DNA from: Myoxocephalus aenaeus
Lineage: Eukaryota > Chordata > Actinopteri > Perciformes > Cottidae
DNA length: 64,000 bases
Assembly: GCA_038501785.1 (NCBI GenBank)
Contig: JBAMJR010000154.1
Span: 5,121,001-5,185,000, forward strand
Direction of reading: 5' to 3'
Part shown: in pieces, positions 1 through 14,200 of the stretch
How positions within the stretch are numbered: position 1 is the stretch's first letter
Layout of the letters: every line of letters starts with the position of its first letter
Notes under the pieces: generated by a model
The model's database searches: none
Told to the model about the DNA's origin: nothing
Seen by the model: only the letters and a program-made list of their open reading frames with translations
Program-made: the position numbers and the translations under genes

Positions 1-2109
1 CAAAACTCATTGCTTTGTCTTGATGTCATAACTGTGGAAATATGTAAAAAATACAGAATGCAGTACACATGTAAGGAGTTTCATGACAAGATGTGATGTG
101 CACTGTTTTCAAAACGCGACTCTTATCTAAAGGAATTTCAAGCCGTGATAGTCAGACCCATGATGGATGATATTCTAAATAGACCTTTGCTTAAGTAATG
201 AAAATATGTAATGTGTCTAATATGTCATAAAAACTGAGCAGTGCACTTCAAGTTTCACTCATCAGTATCTTCTACTTCTTGTGATGAAACTCGTCATGTG
301 ATGGATATCCGATTCATACGATGCATTTCTGGGGTTAGAATAAGTCCAAGGGTGGTTGCATGCAAGTTGATATTAACATTGTGACAATACAAAAAGTTTC
401 CAACAAGTTAGTGCACACTTAAAGAATCACATTACTAAGTCAGGTATAGAGCTCATGAATGGCAATCAGTAGTAAGTGCTGTACATAAAATGTTTTCAAG
501 GATGGAAGTCATAATTTGTGATCTTGAGTTTATAAGGTTCCATCTGAAAATAAATTACTGACATTTATTGGAGCTTAGATATTTATAAGATCTAAAGCAG
601 AATTAGTTCTTCACCTAAACATTTATTAAAATGCTCATACATTGCTGGAGAATGCAAATACATGTAGCTAAACAATCCATGCTCAGCAGGATTTTAGTGG
701 AGGCCTTTAATTTGCATCATTAATCTCCAAAAGTGGCCACAGCTGGTGCCATAATGGAGGTGTGGTGGTGAACTAGATGTGCTTGTGCAAAGTTAATTAA
801 GTGTTTAAACCTGCATTTACATATTTTTTTAATTTTTTTAATTTTATATAAAATGGAATCAAATTATGCTTTTTAGGTTCTTATAGCTCATTGTATTGGT
901 TGTACGGCCGCACAGCCAGAGAAACCCACTGTGCGCTAACGGCACGGACCAAATGAGAAAGCTACAGAGTGGCGTGTTCATGAAGTGAAACAGCTAGCAA
1001 GACCAAAAACTCTTTTTAAAGAGTTGGTGGAGACCAAAAGCGGGATAAAAAGACTGTATATTGTATTTTGAATTTAATATTTGTAAAGTGTCCAGAAACA
1101 ATCAGATAGGATGTTGCGTTTTGTCAACTGGATATGAAAATAGGTAATTGCAAACATGTTAGCTACGTCAGTCATTGCATTAAGCATTTGCTCTGTCCAC
1201 TAGTGGCCAAATTTGAAGTTTTAAAAACCAGGTTACAAAAGCAAATATGTATGACATTTGCTGTCATGTGTTTTCATGTTTAGGTTATGAAAGTATAAAC
1301 AGTGTGTCCGCAAAGTAGCTAGCAAAGTAACTAGCAAACAAGGATGGTTATGTCGTAGCAATATAAACTCACAGCTGCAGGCCACGTACGTTAGCTTAAA
1401 CTGGGCCCACTGTACAGGCATTAGCTTGTGTGCAACTGTGTTTATGAGATGATTACAAGTAGCCATAAAAGTGCTACAGTAGCTAACACATCACCAAAAC
1501 AAAAAAGCCGGCCAAGTTCATGTTTTTGTCAAAATTGTTACTCCTCAGAGTAAAAAGGAAAATCAAGAAAAATAACTGTCTGTTTACCTCCAGTCCTTTG
1601 AGACAGCAGAGCTGTACATTTAGAAATTCAACAAGCTGCTCCCAGCCGATGCCAATGAGCTGCAGACCTCCAAAATGTCTGCCAGAAGGTTCATTACTAC
1701 ACCTAAAAGGCTACTCAGTATCTCAACACTGCACCGAGTCCAGGTGGAAGCCCACAATGCCTAGCTCAGTTGTTGTCCAGCTCTGAGCGTTTCATCCCTC
1801 TCCAAATGGTGGGACTGAGGGATTCTCCATGTGTGTTCGAGTGATGAATCCAACTGATTGATGGACTCTTTGCTTTAGGATGCCTCAGTAACTCTGAAAT
1901 GGAAAATGTAGAGCAGAGTGAGATCTTGCAGCACGGTTGCATGCAAAAATAAAACGTCATATACAGAAAAGTAACACATAATTTTATAAATTGTTTTGTA
2001 TAATGCAATATTTATTAGTTTATTTCCCCGAAAATGGTTAAATCACTGCAATACAATTCCTCTATGTGTGCCCAGAACCTGCACATACAGAGCCAATTTC
2101 ATTCAAAAG

Positions 2110-2135
2110 AAAGCCAGGAACTGTTTCCTGGCTTT
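2110..2135. repeat. Perfect 11-bp inverted repeat (hairpin)
   Basis: Arms aaagccaggaa and ttcctggcttt flank a four-base loop. No T-run or other signal attached; role unknown. Confidence 0.8.
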
Positions 2136-3788
2136 AAATTACAAGTTATGGTGATTTCAGTAGTATTATGTTGTTGGAAGTCAATTTAACATGTATCCGT
2201 ATCAGATTTCCTGCACGCATAACTGTGGTTAAAATGCAAATACAAACAGACAACTTGTGATTTGATTGCAGTGGGCAGGGATGATATTTAAAGAAACAAA
2301 CTGCCCTGCATGTTGAAGTTGCATCTCTTTCCCCACATAAATCAGCTGCCTAAATTCAACTGACACCAGATCTGATTCCTGTATTGTGACTGTAGGAAAA
2401 CTGCGTGTCATAATCTTGTACAGAAAGTTTGCGTATTTCTGTGAATAAGAATGGATTTATTAAAATCATTACATCCAACATCACCATAGAATCGTTATGG
2501 GCATTTTGTCTGTGTCAGAAAGCGCCTGTGCAACATCAAACCTGTGGCTGGTTTTTAATCCACAGGTATATCGTACATGCTTATCTTATATTTATCCCAC
2601 ACATACACAGACAAATTGATGTTTGGTCAGCCATTAAGCTTACTTTCTGCTTAGTGGAAATGAGTTTTACAGGAAAATGTAGCATTTAAGTACACTTTGG
2701 AGGAAAACTGCATAGTTTTTACTATGTGAAGTGAAATTGTTGCACTTCACTTCTTCATCTTCGTAGCTACATGCCACAGTGACTCGGCTCACTTTGACTC
2801 TCAGAAGTGATAACTTCTTCGTTTCTCTAGTTTTTTTTAAATCTATCTTAAAGAAACTTCTTAGTGCAACACTGGATCAAATGGTTAGAGATGGAAAATG
2901 AGGACACTGGAAAAACGATACGTGGTCTTAGGATATAACAGGTTTTCGGCCTGAAGTTATCACTTAAATAAACCTGTTTCATCTTCTCTTACAGTTGGCA
3001 AGCTGAAGTCTTGTCTGCTCTTTCTGTTGGCTTGGAGTGGTTCTGGTTTTTGATTTGATATAGGTCAACTTCTTTGGTTCCATCCCACCTGGAAAAAGCA
3101 CAGAGTGAAACTCTTTTTACAGCAGTCAGACTTTTGGCTCTCTCCTGTCAAGAAGAGGAGTCAAATGTGGAGTTAGGAGAACAGAATGACACAGACAGGC
3201 TGACATCTGACATCTTCAAAGAGATCAAGATTATCATTCTCAATTCAAAGTGGCAGGAGATTTGAGTGAGGTCTGAAGCATCTTGAAAGATGACACATTT
3301 GTAATTCTGACCTGAAAGTGACAACCTCGGCAAACTGAAACACTGTGCAAATGAAGCTTGAGTCTAGTTCTTCAAATATGGGGTGATAGTTTAGGTGGCC
3401 TAAATCACACTGTTAAAAGTAGAAGAAATGAATGACATGTTCTGTGCATTTCACAGAAAAAACGTTCAGTCGATGTAGGGTAAGTAATCTGCACTGTCAG
3501 AGTCCAGAAGGGCTTCAATGTCTGATACTGTTTTCCAAAACAATAACTCCAAAAATAACATTTGTGTCTTTATGAAGCACAAGCGAAAAAGTGCGAGAAG
3601 TGAATTCACCTATTTGCTTATCATCTTTAACATAAGTTACAAACATTAGCATGTCTGGCTAACTAGCCACTGTATAAAGACGCATTTCATCAGCTAACTT
3701 GGTACATGTTTGGGGTGTGTGATGTTAGGAAAAAGGCCTCCTTCACAGCAAATCCCTGGTATAATTTTTCCACAATTGCATGGGAGCT

Positions 3789-3845
3789 GGCCCTAGGTGC
3801 TATATGTTTTGGCCCTAGGTGCTATATGTTTTAGCACCTAGGACC
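3789..3845. repeat. 22-bp tandem duplication plus inverted copy
   Basis: Two identical 22-bp units (ggccctaggtgctatatgtt + tt) at 3789-3810 and 3811-3832 are followed by agcacctaggacc at 3833-3845. The last piece is the reverse complement, with one mismatch, of the unit's first 13 bases. Either unit can pair with it as a hairpin. Confidence 0.85.
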
Positions 3846-4524
3846 AGTTGTTTTGTAGAGTTTAGGCTCACAATAACAGCTATTTATTAGACTTATCGAA
3901 AGTTCACTCCAGCAACCCTAGCCAAACAAGATAGTGATAAGTTCCTTTTCTCTTGAAATGTTAAAATTGAGACACAGTTCCATGTTTTCTATAATCAGCT
4001 CGTGAGGATGCTAACATTTTGCGTGTATGTAAATTGAATCTCAGTTTGTTAGGAAAACATCATGACTGTAGCCATTAAGTGCATATTTAAGAGGGATCTT
4101 ATTTCAAAACGAGCCTGCTGGAAATATTTAAAAGTCAGTCGGAGACGGTGTTAGGAAACAACTTAAACATGACTTTAATTAGCTAGCTAGCGAGAGCAAC
4201 TTTAATAAAACCTGCAACCGACAGTTGTCATTGTAGTCTGCACAATTGATGGCCGTTGGCTAGAAATGAGAAGCTTGCTTTTGTCTGTCTGAAATTAGGT
4301 TTTAAAAAATTACTACAAATTGTGAGTCATACATTTGCCACAGATATCATTGTAAACTGCATCCTCCTCACGATGGATACATGAATAATCAATTACCCAA
4401 GCAAAACCTCCATTGGGTATGTCCTTTTTTAACAAGAGTGACAGCAGTGTGTTATATAGCTTATACAGAACAATTTGTTATATCAAAATATGCATGTAAA
4501 GATTACATTTTTCGATCCTAACTT

Positions 4525-4530
4525 TTTATT
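4525..4530 (-). terminator. Candidate polyadenylation signal AATAAA for nckap5
   Basis: TTTATT on the plus strand reads AATAAA in the gene direction, about 70 bases after the stop codon. It is the first canonical hexamer downstream. Such a short 3' UTR would be unusual for a neuronal scaffold gene, so further signals may be used. Confidence 0.35.
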
Positions 4531-4601
4531 CTGATCTATGAGATGAGTGCAGTAGTTTAGTGGAAGAGAAATGAAAAAACCCTACGAACTCCAACTTTAC
4601 T

Positions 4602-5041
4602 TCAGCCGCCCACACGCTTTGCTTCTTGCAGAAACTTCTGTGGCTTTACTGTACCTGGTGGTGGTCTGGGTGGTCTGCTCTGGGTATCACACACACTGGC
4701 AGAGGTCACAATGGGTTCAAATTGGGGTTGGATGGGCTGGAGGAAGGCCACAGTGGGGAAAGGCACTGACTGGATATGGGTCATAGAGGATCTGTAGAGG
4801 GAGTTTGGCACCCCTGCATGGCTGCAGTCCTTAAAGCTGGAGGGTATTCTCCACCGGGGTAATGGTGAAGGAGACGTGTCCTCACTGGAGGAACCAGGGA
4901 CACTGGGTGGACTGAGGGACTGTTCTGGGGTTGATGAGGATTTGGGGAGGAGGTGCAGGATGGAGGAGAAGAAGGAACAGGATTCAGGAAGGGGGATGGT
5001 CCCAATTCCACTGTCCAATGTTCGCATCTTGCAGCCGAAGC
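4602..5041 (-). CDS. nckap5: nckap5 last coding exon and stop
   Basis: The acceptor is gttctccttgtgccgcag. Two bases complete a Gly codon and then 145 codons run to a stop at 4602-4604. The peptide starts FGCKMRTLDSGIGTIPLPES, matching the conserved mammalian C-terminal segment MRTLDSGIGTFPLPDS. It continues Ser/Pro-rich (SSSEDTSPSPLPRWRIPSS) and ends with a basic tail, KFLQEAKRVGG. The Pro-rich RPPRPPPG near the end could be another SH3 ligand. The end differs from the mammalian one. Confidence 0.88.
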
Positions 5042-8000
5042 CTGCGGCACAAGGAGAACAGTCGAAGTGGCTCAGGGTCGTGGGAAGGAGAAGGAGAACA
5101 ACAGGAATGAAACAACAGGGTAACCATGGTTGAAGTGGCGCTAAAGAAACAATCAAATTGATGTACACTAACCTAAATGTTGACTATCTGGTGTTTAAAA
5201 GGACAGTCTGTGGTAATTCGTTCCATGTAGAGAATAAACTGTTTGTCATTCATGGATAACAACCCAGTCGACACAAAAGAATGTTGGCGTTGTATGTTTC
5301 TGCCACATTGAACGTCAAAGTTTCTGAACAAAAAAAAAACGAGCCATAATGTATTAACCTCATATCAACCTCATATCACGCTTGCAGCGACGCACAATTA
5401 CACATACTTAATGTTGCAAAACAATTGGTGAGGTTGAGGCAACAAAACTACTTGTTAGATCATGGTTTGTGTTAAAATAATAAAACATAAAAAAAGTCAA
5501 TGTTTACTTTTGGTTTCACAGAGGACACGAACAGCAGTCCAGGTGAAAGATAACTTTCATACATAACTTTCAATAATGATCGCTCAATATACTACAAAAA
5601 CGTTGAGATTTAACTATCAGTGGTTTGAAGAAACGTACAATGCCAACCATTTTTTTCACTGGGCTAGATGCTAGAAAAGATAACTGATGATTTTAATCAG
5701 TTGAAAAATATTCACTATCAAATGAGGGCAGCTTAACCAATCAACAATAATGGATATTTTCTGCGGTATCATAAGCTTGTTTCCCCATGCCTCTTGTTCC
5801 TGCAACATTATCCTGACTGATTGCGCTCTAAGCAGGGGATTCTAGTGTTTTTGGTCATTTCAAAGCAGACTTGCAACCGATTGGTTAGTCTGTTTTTTAT
5901 TTCTTGGCGATGATTTCCTCTTAAAAGCCAAGTTGAAAAATGGTGGTTCAGTACATCTAAATACACATAAGTGTGAGGCTGGATAATGATTTTGCTGATT
6001 ACACCATACATGTAGCCCCGCCACAGAGGATGACTTGGCCAATGCAAATCAAGCCCACTTAAACCACTGCATTACAGATGTTGTTTAATGGGTGTGCGAC
6101 TACTAGCATGCATTGATCACACTGTGAATGTAAAAGGCACGGAATGGCATATGAAATGAAGCTTAAATACACACCAAATGTGTGTATTTTGTTTGCGACA
6201 TATCAAACATAACTGCCAAACACACACAGTTATGCTGTATGTAATGATTCTCAACTTTGAGATGAAAGATGCTGAATTGGCATTGTTCAATCAAAAGTCT
6301 GACATTGTGTCTCCAGAATGACACATTATAACAAAAGTGCTGCACTAATGAACCTCGAAGCTTTATGCATTTCAAATATGTGGAGTTTGTATCATTTACA
6401 TTTGGATCAGAGAATCATCTATCTTGCAAAACAAATGTTCTGTCAGAAAGATATCCTCTAGCTGTTGTCATGCAGGCTCATGTTATATGTACCCTGTGGC
6501 AGGAACCTGCAGGCACACTCACACTGGAGCAAAGGCAACAGCTGCTCCCCGTTTATTAATTAAAACGTTACACCACTCTTCTGGGATACAAGCTCATTCC
6601 CCCCCCCCCTTTTCCAAATTTTGTGTTTAAGCTAGACTGCTCAAATTAATTGAGTTTTTCAAATTTGTCACACAGGGAAAACATTAAAAAGTAAAGTTGA
6701 AGCTATGTTGCCATCAGAATGCTGTCTTAAGGCACGGTCAGAGAATGCAGATGAGTGACCATCGCTTGCTGACGCGATATCGGCCTGAAAGTTCACCATA
6801 GTTGCACGCTTCGCAAATGTTTAGATGTGAATTAGCTTCGCCAGCAGAAGCAAATGTTTTTTCCGCCGTACACTTCCATAAAAAGGAAGTGAACAGGAGG
6901 TGGATGTTAACTTTGTGCATGTGTGACCTTAACTTTAGGCTATAAAAACTAAGAATCTTCCATGTAGCAAACATTCTTGAAGTGTCTGTTGGTGAAGCAG
7001 CGCTTGAGATGGAAATAGTCATTTATTACCCTGTTGTAAACAAGAACAAATTTAATTGAGAAGACACCGAACCGAGAGAGACTATTGATTAGTTTGGTCT
7101 TTAGTTGGAAGTTAACAAGAACCGCTCTGACACAGTCTTCCCTGGAAAGGCAGAATCACAGAGGCTGAGAAATGATTGTTTTCAACAAGCCTTTCACATG
7201 TACGGTGAGGTTGTTGTCCTCCTCACATCACATCCCCTCTCTGTTAAGCCAAGCTCAATCAATAACTGCTCCATGTCACAAAGCAACACTGCAGTAATAA
7301 TCTTCAGATGTATTCTTTGGCCAGTGTATATGTTGATTGACAGCTGAGCTGGCAGGAGCACGGTGACATAATGTAACCAAACTTGCTCTGGTAGTAGCTT
7401 ACAAGACACAGATCGACAGTGTTTGCTCTGTTGTCTGGATAAATAATTGTACATTTAGCCCTTAAAACATTTGCAGGTACATTTTTTGTTGTTCAACGTG
7501 CTGACTAGCTAATGAGCTTTTCTAGCCTGCAAACTGTTACTTATTCAGTGAGCAATGGTCCAACACAAGACGCGTGTCCGTGCTTGTAGGTGAGACAGAA
7601 AAGCTAATAGAGATGGAAAGCTAATGCGGGCCGTGGTTCATTGTCTGTGGAGCTTTTTGTGTTGTGTCACTCCCCATCAGCCTATAATATAACTTTAAAA
7701 TAAGAGAGAAGAAGAAGGAGAAGTCTAATTGGATGAGAAATAACTAAAATCATCACAGATGAACAAATGTGGCTCCATAGTATAAACCACAGACCTTGTT
7801 TTAATGTTGATTTTTGTTTGTTTTAATTAAAGCATCAAGTTTAAAACTACTCTGTCAACTCTTCATGAGGCCCAACAAGTTTATGCCATGCTTGGGTGGT
7901 TTAATTCAGCTCACAGCTGAAGGCAAACTTAATTCACTCAGCAGTGGCTTGGGTGAGCGTGCTTAACTGGTGCAGTACTGCACTTTTAATGAGGTGATTA

Positions 8001-11000
8001 ACCCCTGAGGGCAGGCATTCACCCGAATCAAACACGCTTGATATTTGCAGCGCCTTGCTGATGGTGTCACTCTGGCCACTGAAATTCCTGCAGGGTCTGT
8101 CAGCGTCCCCTACCTGAGCGATGTGGAGAGTTTTATCTGTAGTTATTTTAATTTTAATAAGTGACCGCAATGAAATAAGGACCAAATACAGTTTTAGTTC
8201 TTGTCTAGTTTCGGTCTCTGTCTCTCTCTTTTTTTGACTAGATTGCCACCTGTAGTTAAACTAAATAGCAAGTGGAAAATAACTCATGTGTGTTGGTTAA
8301 TGTGAGCGAGAGAGATCGCATTTCCACCAAAGTATCATTGAGCTGAAGTGTTTTGACATATTTGGGATACAAAAGAGACCCAAAGACAATCGATCCCGAT
8401 CTGAAAAGACCTGATAATTAGATCCAAAATGTGCTTAAACCAAGCAGACGCAAACGGGGAAAAAACACCAATACACGCAGTAGCAATATCATTTCAATGT
8501 CATTTTTACCTGAAAGTAATTTTACCCACAAAAAAATGTTTTGTCATGTGATGATTATGCCACACCATTATCTGGTCATGAGATCATTTTGGAATTGGAC
8601 GTAGTGACACAATTTACGCTTCTCAAGAAACATATATCTCCTTCCAACCTCTCTGAGCAATGAGTATCACTATTTCATAACGTTTAACCATGACTAGAAC
8701 GTAATCCACAAAACCAGCCTGAAAATTAAGACATTCTGTTTGAGTGAGTGTCTATGAAGCAGACAGAGCCGGATAGTGGTTAGGGCTGGTTGATGCTATG
8801 CTATGATGGGCCAGTCTTGTTAGAGTGGTGGGACTTAGCGAAGGGTCAAGTTAATACAATGGGACCCTACTTAACCCATTTAGATTGACTTGTGTCCCAA
8901 GTTGGTCCCAGGTGACCTTTGAAGATCTCTGGTACAGAGTCTCAGTAATTTAACTACTTTTCATAATTTGTATTTATATTATTTGCAGCTACAAGCATCC
9001 GTTTTGTTGTTACTGTACACCAACAAAGTTACAAATAGTAACTGGCAATAGACATCATCATAAACATTATAATTTCAGTACATTTGTTGCCGAAACCAAA
9101 TAGTTTTGTGTAAGTAAACCTAAAAACTAAGTAAAACCAACCTTGGAAGTTTATTTTGAAAAACCCCACTATGCATGTAATGAGCGTAAACTGACACGCC
9201 GTCCCTGACACATCCGCAAGTAAAACTAGAGGGGTTCCTAAAGTGTCATTGTTGAAGCGTACACTGACCATGTATCGGTATTTGATGGGTTGGTAGTGAT
9301 AATGTGTTTTTGTAAACCACTATGCCTGAGTAAATAAAGGCTTTTCAGATGACTTCTCTATTTGTTTTGCATGAGTGTCTAAAAAATTGTTTATTTTTTT
9401 CATCTTCAAAAGCGCCTTGTGGTTCCCTGGCCTTACTACGCATGAAACGGGCCTCTCCATTCACCTAAGAAGTATTTTTTGTGCGAACATAAGTTGGAAA
9501 AGAAGCCATTGCATATTCCTATTTAATACACATGTATGTATTCGGAAAGTAAAAAGCTAAATAAAAGCCATTGAGCTAAACAAATTATTATGTATGTTAC
9601 GAGTAAGCTTTCCATACAGCCCAGGGTTGGCTTGGGTTTGATGTAAAGTTTGTTGCTTATTACAAAAACACCAGCTGAAATGTTGTATTATATAAAACAA
9701 ATACTGTTCAGATAAATGAGGGTAGTTAACAAGAAGCATCAGTCTTGTGGTTCTCATTAAATAAGCTCTTTATGTTTACGTTTATTCTAAAGCTGAACCT
9801 GTCAAACTGCTCTTCCCCAAAATCTGTAACAGCAGCTTTGTTTATCCATTTGTGACACGCCGTCCAACTAAATTCATTTGTCAAACATTTGGACATTAGG
9901 ACTGGAATTTCCAAGTGCAACACTGTACAAAGGATAACCCCATCCTCAATCCATCCACAACATCGCCATCATCATATGACAACACAGCTCGACAAGAGGT
10001 CATTGCTGGATCAGTCCAGTTGATCTTTCTACGTCACTGTGGCCCACACAAAAACACCAGGAAGGAGCTTGGATCACTGAATGGATGAATAGGTTCATCC
10101 CAATTGGATGAGCCTGTGCATGCAAATTTTTAGTGCATGGATCTGTGAAGATGATCGATCGAGGATATATACAATGTCCCCATTAAAGGGCAATCTCTGA
10201 GTGAAATACAACCATGGTGAAATGGTTCCTGTTTGTCTTGATTCAAACTGCCACCCAAAACAATAAACAAATGCAGAAGTAGAACAAATAAAATGAACAG
10301 AAATATGGAGGAAAAAGCACACACTGAAACAGTTTGTTTGACTGTTTGTGGCAAATTCATCATGTTTATGACTTACACATATCTTTCAAATTTGGTCTTC
10401 ACTTCAGTCTGCAAACTGTAAAATGGTAAGCACAGATAGAACCGTAATGCTAGCATACTAAAATAGCTCAAAGAGCAAATGGGGGGATTACTCATTGCAG
10501 TGACTGGGAATGTCCTACACAACATAGAAAAGAAAAATCTGACCTGTTACAGCATCCTGGTTGGGGCTCATCACTGTGGATCCATTTTCACCATCAGCTC
10601 TCAGGTCCCCCGTCTGCATCTTTTGTGTTTTTGTAGAAAATCATAAGAGAAGTTACCTCCATGTTCTTCCATACTTATGCATGTACATGTGTGTCACATA
10701 ACCTTGACTGTGTCAGAGTCCAAACTGACAAATTAAATCTGCTCCATATTCTGTTTGCGTTTTTTAGCTCTACCCTTATTTTCCTCTATTGACTGATAAG
10801 TGGCACTGTATATGGTCAGTTTCACAGGTTTTGAACCTTAAACAATAATCACATATTTAAACTATGACATAGTGTGTCGGTTGATACTAAAACTTGATGT
10901 GTTAACTTGTGAAATTATTGATACATTCTTTGGATGAATAAATGGACTCCGATGATAGAATTATGGACACAGTGTTGAATTTAAGAGGTCTTAAAATAAG

Positions 11001-11182
11001 GTTTGGTAATAAAGGCTGAAATGATGAAACTGTGTGTAAGAGGGTCTGGGAATTAAAAAAATAAAAATAAAAAGATTGAAGGACAGTTGGTGGAATACGC
11101 CTTAAGTAATTATCACTTGTAAAGACAGTAGTGTCTTTCTGTTTTCATTTGATCCCATTTTATTTTTAATAATTTAAATAAT

Positions 11183-11221
<39 letters not shown>

Positions 11222-14200
11222 AATTTAATTTAATCATTATAAATACATTTCTAATACATTAGTTGTTTTTTCTACTTATTGTAGTTTCTAGTGCAATTGC
11301 AGTAATGTCATATTACTATAACAAACATACTTTTACATAAAACAGGTTTTGAGGACAAATCTATAAATCTATATTTTTTATTACAACTAAAACTCGCCAC
11401 ATACAAATAAAACAACTGCCCCTTTTGTAATAGGACATTATTTAATTTACCTTCGGGTCCCCGATGATGTCAGTATGTCCTTGTATCTCATTCAGGGACA
11501 TTCCTGGGCAGGGCATTGAGATGCATGCCCGCACTGCATCATGCGGCTCTCTTATTCCCACAGAGCTGAAAGAAAACAGTTTGTCAACAGACCACTACAT
11601 ACTGAGATCCTCTAAATATTGACTCAACAAGCCCTGGATGATTTGGATAAATTACCCTATATCTCTTGAAACATCTGAATGAAATGAGTCTCGAATGATC
11701 TCTGGAAGGAAATTTGGCTGATGGGTCTAAGACAACTTTATAAAAATGGCCATAGTCTTGTGAGGTGTTAAGTATTTCATTAGCAATATGCTAATAATAA
11801 ACTATGAAGAAAATCTGCTGGAACAAAAACTAAAGGTGTAATGTTGAGATGAAGATTCAATGAAATTCAAAAGTTATTCAAAAGATGGCATTCAATACTG
11901 ATTTTAAGAATGTCTTACCAGTCTTTTCCATCGCTTTTTCTTCTGTCTCTCTTTTTATCTGACTTTGTCTGCTTTCCTCCCAGAAGTGATGTAATCTTTT
12001 GATCCCTCTTGTCCTCTTTAACTTTGGGTGGATCAGTCTTTTTGCTGCTTGGAGAAGGAAGCTTACTCTTACGAAAACCAAACCAATTTGCTAAGGTTGA
12101 GCCCGATTTTTGCTTCACTTCAATGGTTCTCTCCTGTTCCTGAGACTTGTGCAAGTTCTCCTCTATGCCGAGCATCACTTTCTCTTCGATCGTGGTTATG
12201 GAACTTTGTCTCTCTGGTTCTTCAGAAACTGGCTCGCCAAAGGCGCTTGAAAACTGTTGCTCAATCTGAAGGCGCCTAGCCTGCTCTCGTTGGTGTTTAA
12301 GACTCTGAAGCCTTTCACTGGAGGACCCCAAATGTGAAGGTACTGTCAGGCCCTCTTCAATCAAAAAGTTGTTCAAAAGGGATCGATTCATTGGACAATG
12401 ATAGCTACTTGAGCAACTCATACTTCCCGGAAGGACATCACTAAGAGAGTTCAAGGAACTACCAGAGTGTGTTTTGATCTGGGTACGGACCTTTCCAGAT
12501 CTGTTGAAGCTTGGCCTGTCCATGTAGCGTGCACCAAAGCTCTGGCTACGAGCCTTAGCCCCATTCATTCCCATTACTGGCTTAAGTGGAGGTCTGGTTG
12601 ACACAGACACAGAACGTTTAAACAGCCATCCTTCCTCATCAAATCCCCAATCTAACATCACACCGCTGTCTGATGCAACAGGCTGAACACAGGGCTCAGA
12701 ATCCAGTGAGTTACAGCGGGTCTCAATCTTTCTGCAGACTTTATCATGAGCTCCACAACCATGTATCATCTGGGGATCACACGTAAAGGTCTGAAAGGTG
12801 TGCATACCTTTTGCAGTATCATCTTTGTCATGTCTTCCGTAAACTAGGAAGGTAGTGGTTTCCTGTCCAGCAATTGCCTCATGAGATTTAGCATTTACAG
12901 GGAGAGCCATTTTTACAGGTCTTGAGGTGGAACTCTGAAGATTATTGGCAATCCCATGGTAGTACGTCTTAGAATATGCCTGAGGCAATACATCTGAAAG
13001 TTTTGGCTCACTAATGCTTTGTTGGGATCTCTGTAAGATGCTCTGACTTGGAAATATAGAGGGAGCACCATGTTCATCATGGCATGTGGTAGTTCTGTCC
13101 ATAGATAGCTGGACTGACTCTGAAGACTCTTGAAGGGAGACAGATGGCATCTTAGATGACTGGGTATGGTAGAGCTTGGCAGGAATATCGTTCAGTAGCT
13201 TACTATCAGCACCCATTTGTAGGGCTGTATGTTGATTGTCCTTTGCTGTGTTAGATTGTTGCGGCTGTAAAATAGAAGAAAGATATGATTGTGGCTTGGG
13301 GGTGCAAGACGTTGCCTTTCCGGTCGTAGAGCTTTGAGCCTGACCTGCAGATGCATGTGCTTTGGGTAAGCCGTCACAACTGGGACGAAGGACAAGAGAA
13401 GTAGTTCGTCCTGGGGGTAGTGGCGGGGATGGGGACCTACGTTCTGAACAGGAAACATCACAGTGCTGGTCTTGGCGTCGTTGTTTTCGTGGAGAGCAGG
13501 GTAAGTTGTCGTAGATGCTCTCTTCCACAGACTCATTGCTTGATTGAAGTCCAGTGACTTGCAAAGATGATTTTGTTGGGCTCGTTGAGCATTCATTGAT
13601 CCCTGGTGGCTTAAATGTCTTTGAATGTTTCACAGGGGAAGCGAGGGGAGAGCGTACACTCTTGAGAGACTTGGAATTTGTTGATACCAAAATGTTCTCA
13701 TCTTTCTCAACTTTAGATAATGATCCCTTGTTTGAACAATGTGTTTGACTGAGATTTGTACTTTTGCTAGGAAGACTGTGCCCAGGAGGGTCTGACTGTC
13801 CTTTGGACATGTGGCCCTTAATAAGTTTTTGGTGGAGGGGAGAATGTGTATGCTTAGCTTGCTCTTTCCCTCCATCGGCACTCTTGCTCCGCAGAATGAA
13901 AGCCTTTCTTGCTGAGTCACAAGGCTGAGGTTTCGGTTTCCTCTGTGGAGATTCTGAGATGGTGTTGTCCTGGCTTTCACTGCCAGCTTGACTGGCTTGT
14001 TCTCTGCAGTGAGGAACCTCCATTGAGGAGCTGCGCTGTCTGGCTACACTCACACAACTCAGAGCTCTTGTTGCAGAATGCTGAATAGAGGAGCTCATGT
14101 CATTTGTATCTGCTTCAACTTGCTTGACTGCAAGTCTGCCCTGTTGTCTTTTGACGTGATCAAGTCTGGATTTACGGTCAGTAGACCTTTCCTGGTTATT

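Larger units (their letters stand above)
1..4524. other. 3' flank of nckap5, no gene recognised
   Basis: AT-rich sequence with frequent stops in all frames. Apart from the hairpin at 2110 and the duplicated palindrome at 3789, I see no exon-like or repeat structure. A long alternative nckap5 3' UTR could extend into it. Confidence 0.6.

Noticed and set aside
13192..13980. Minus-strand frames of 116-134 codons overlapping the giant exon
   Set aside because: Out-of-frame shadows; the 970-codon frame has the family motifs.
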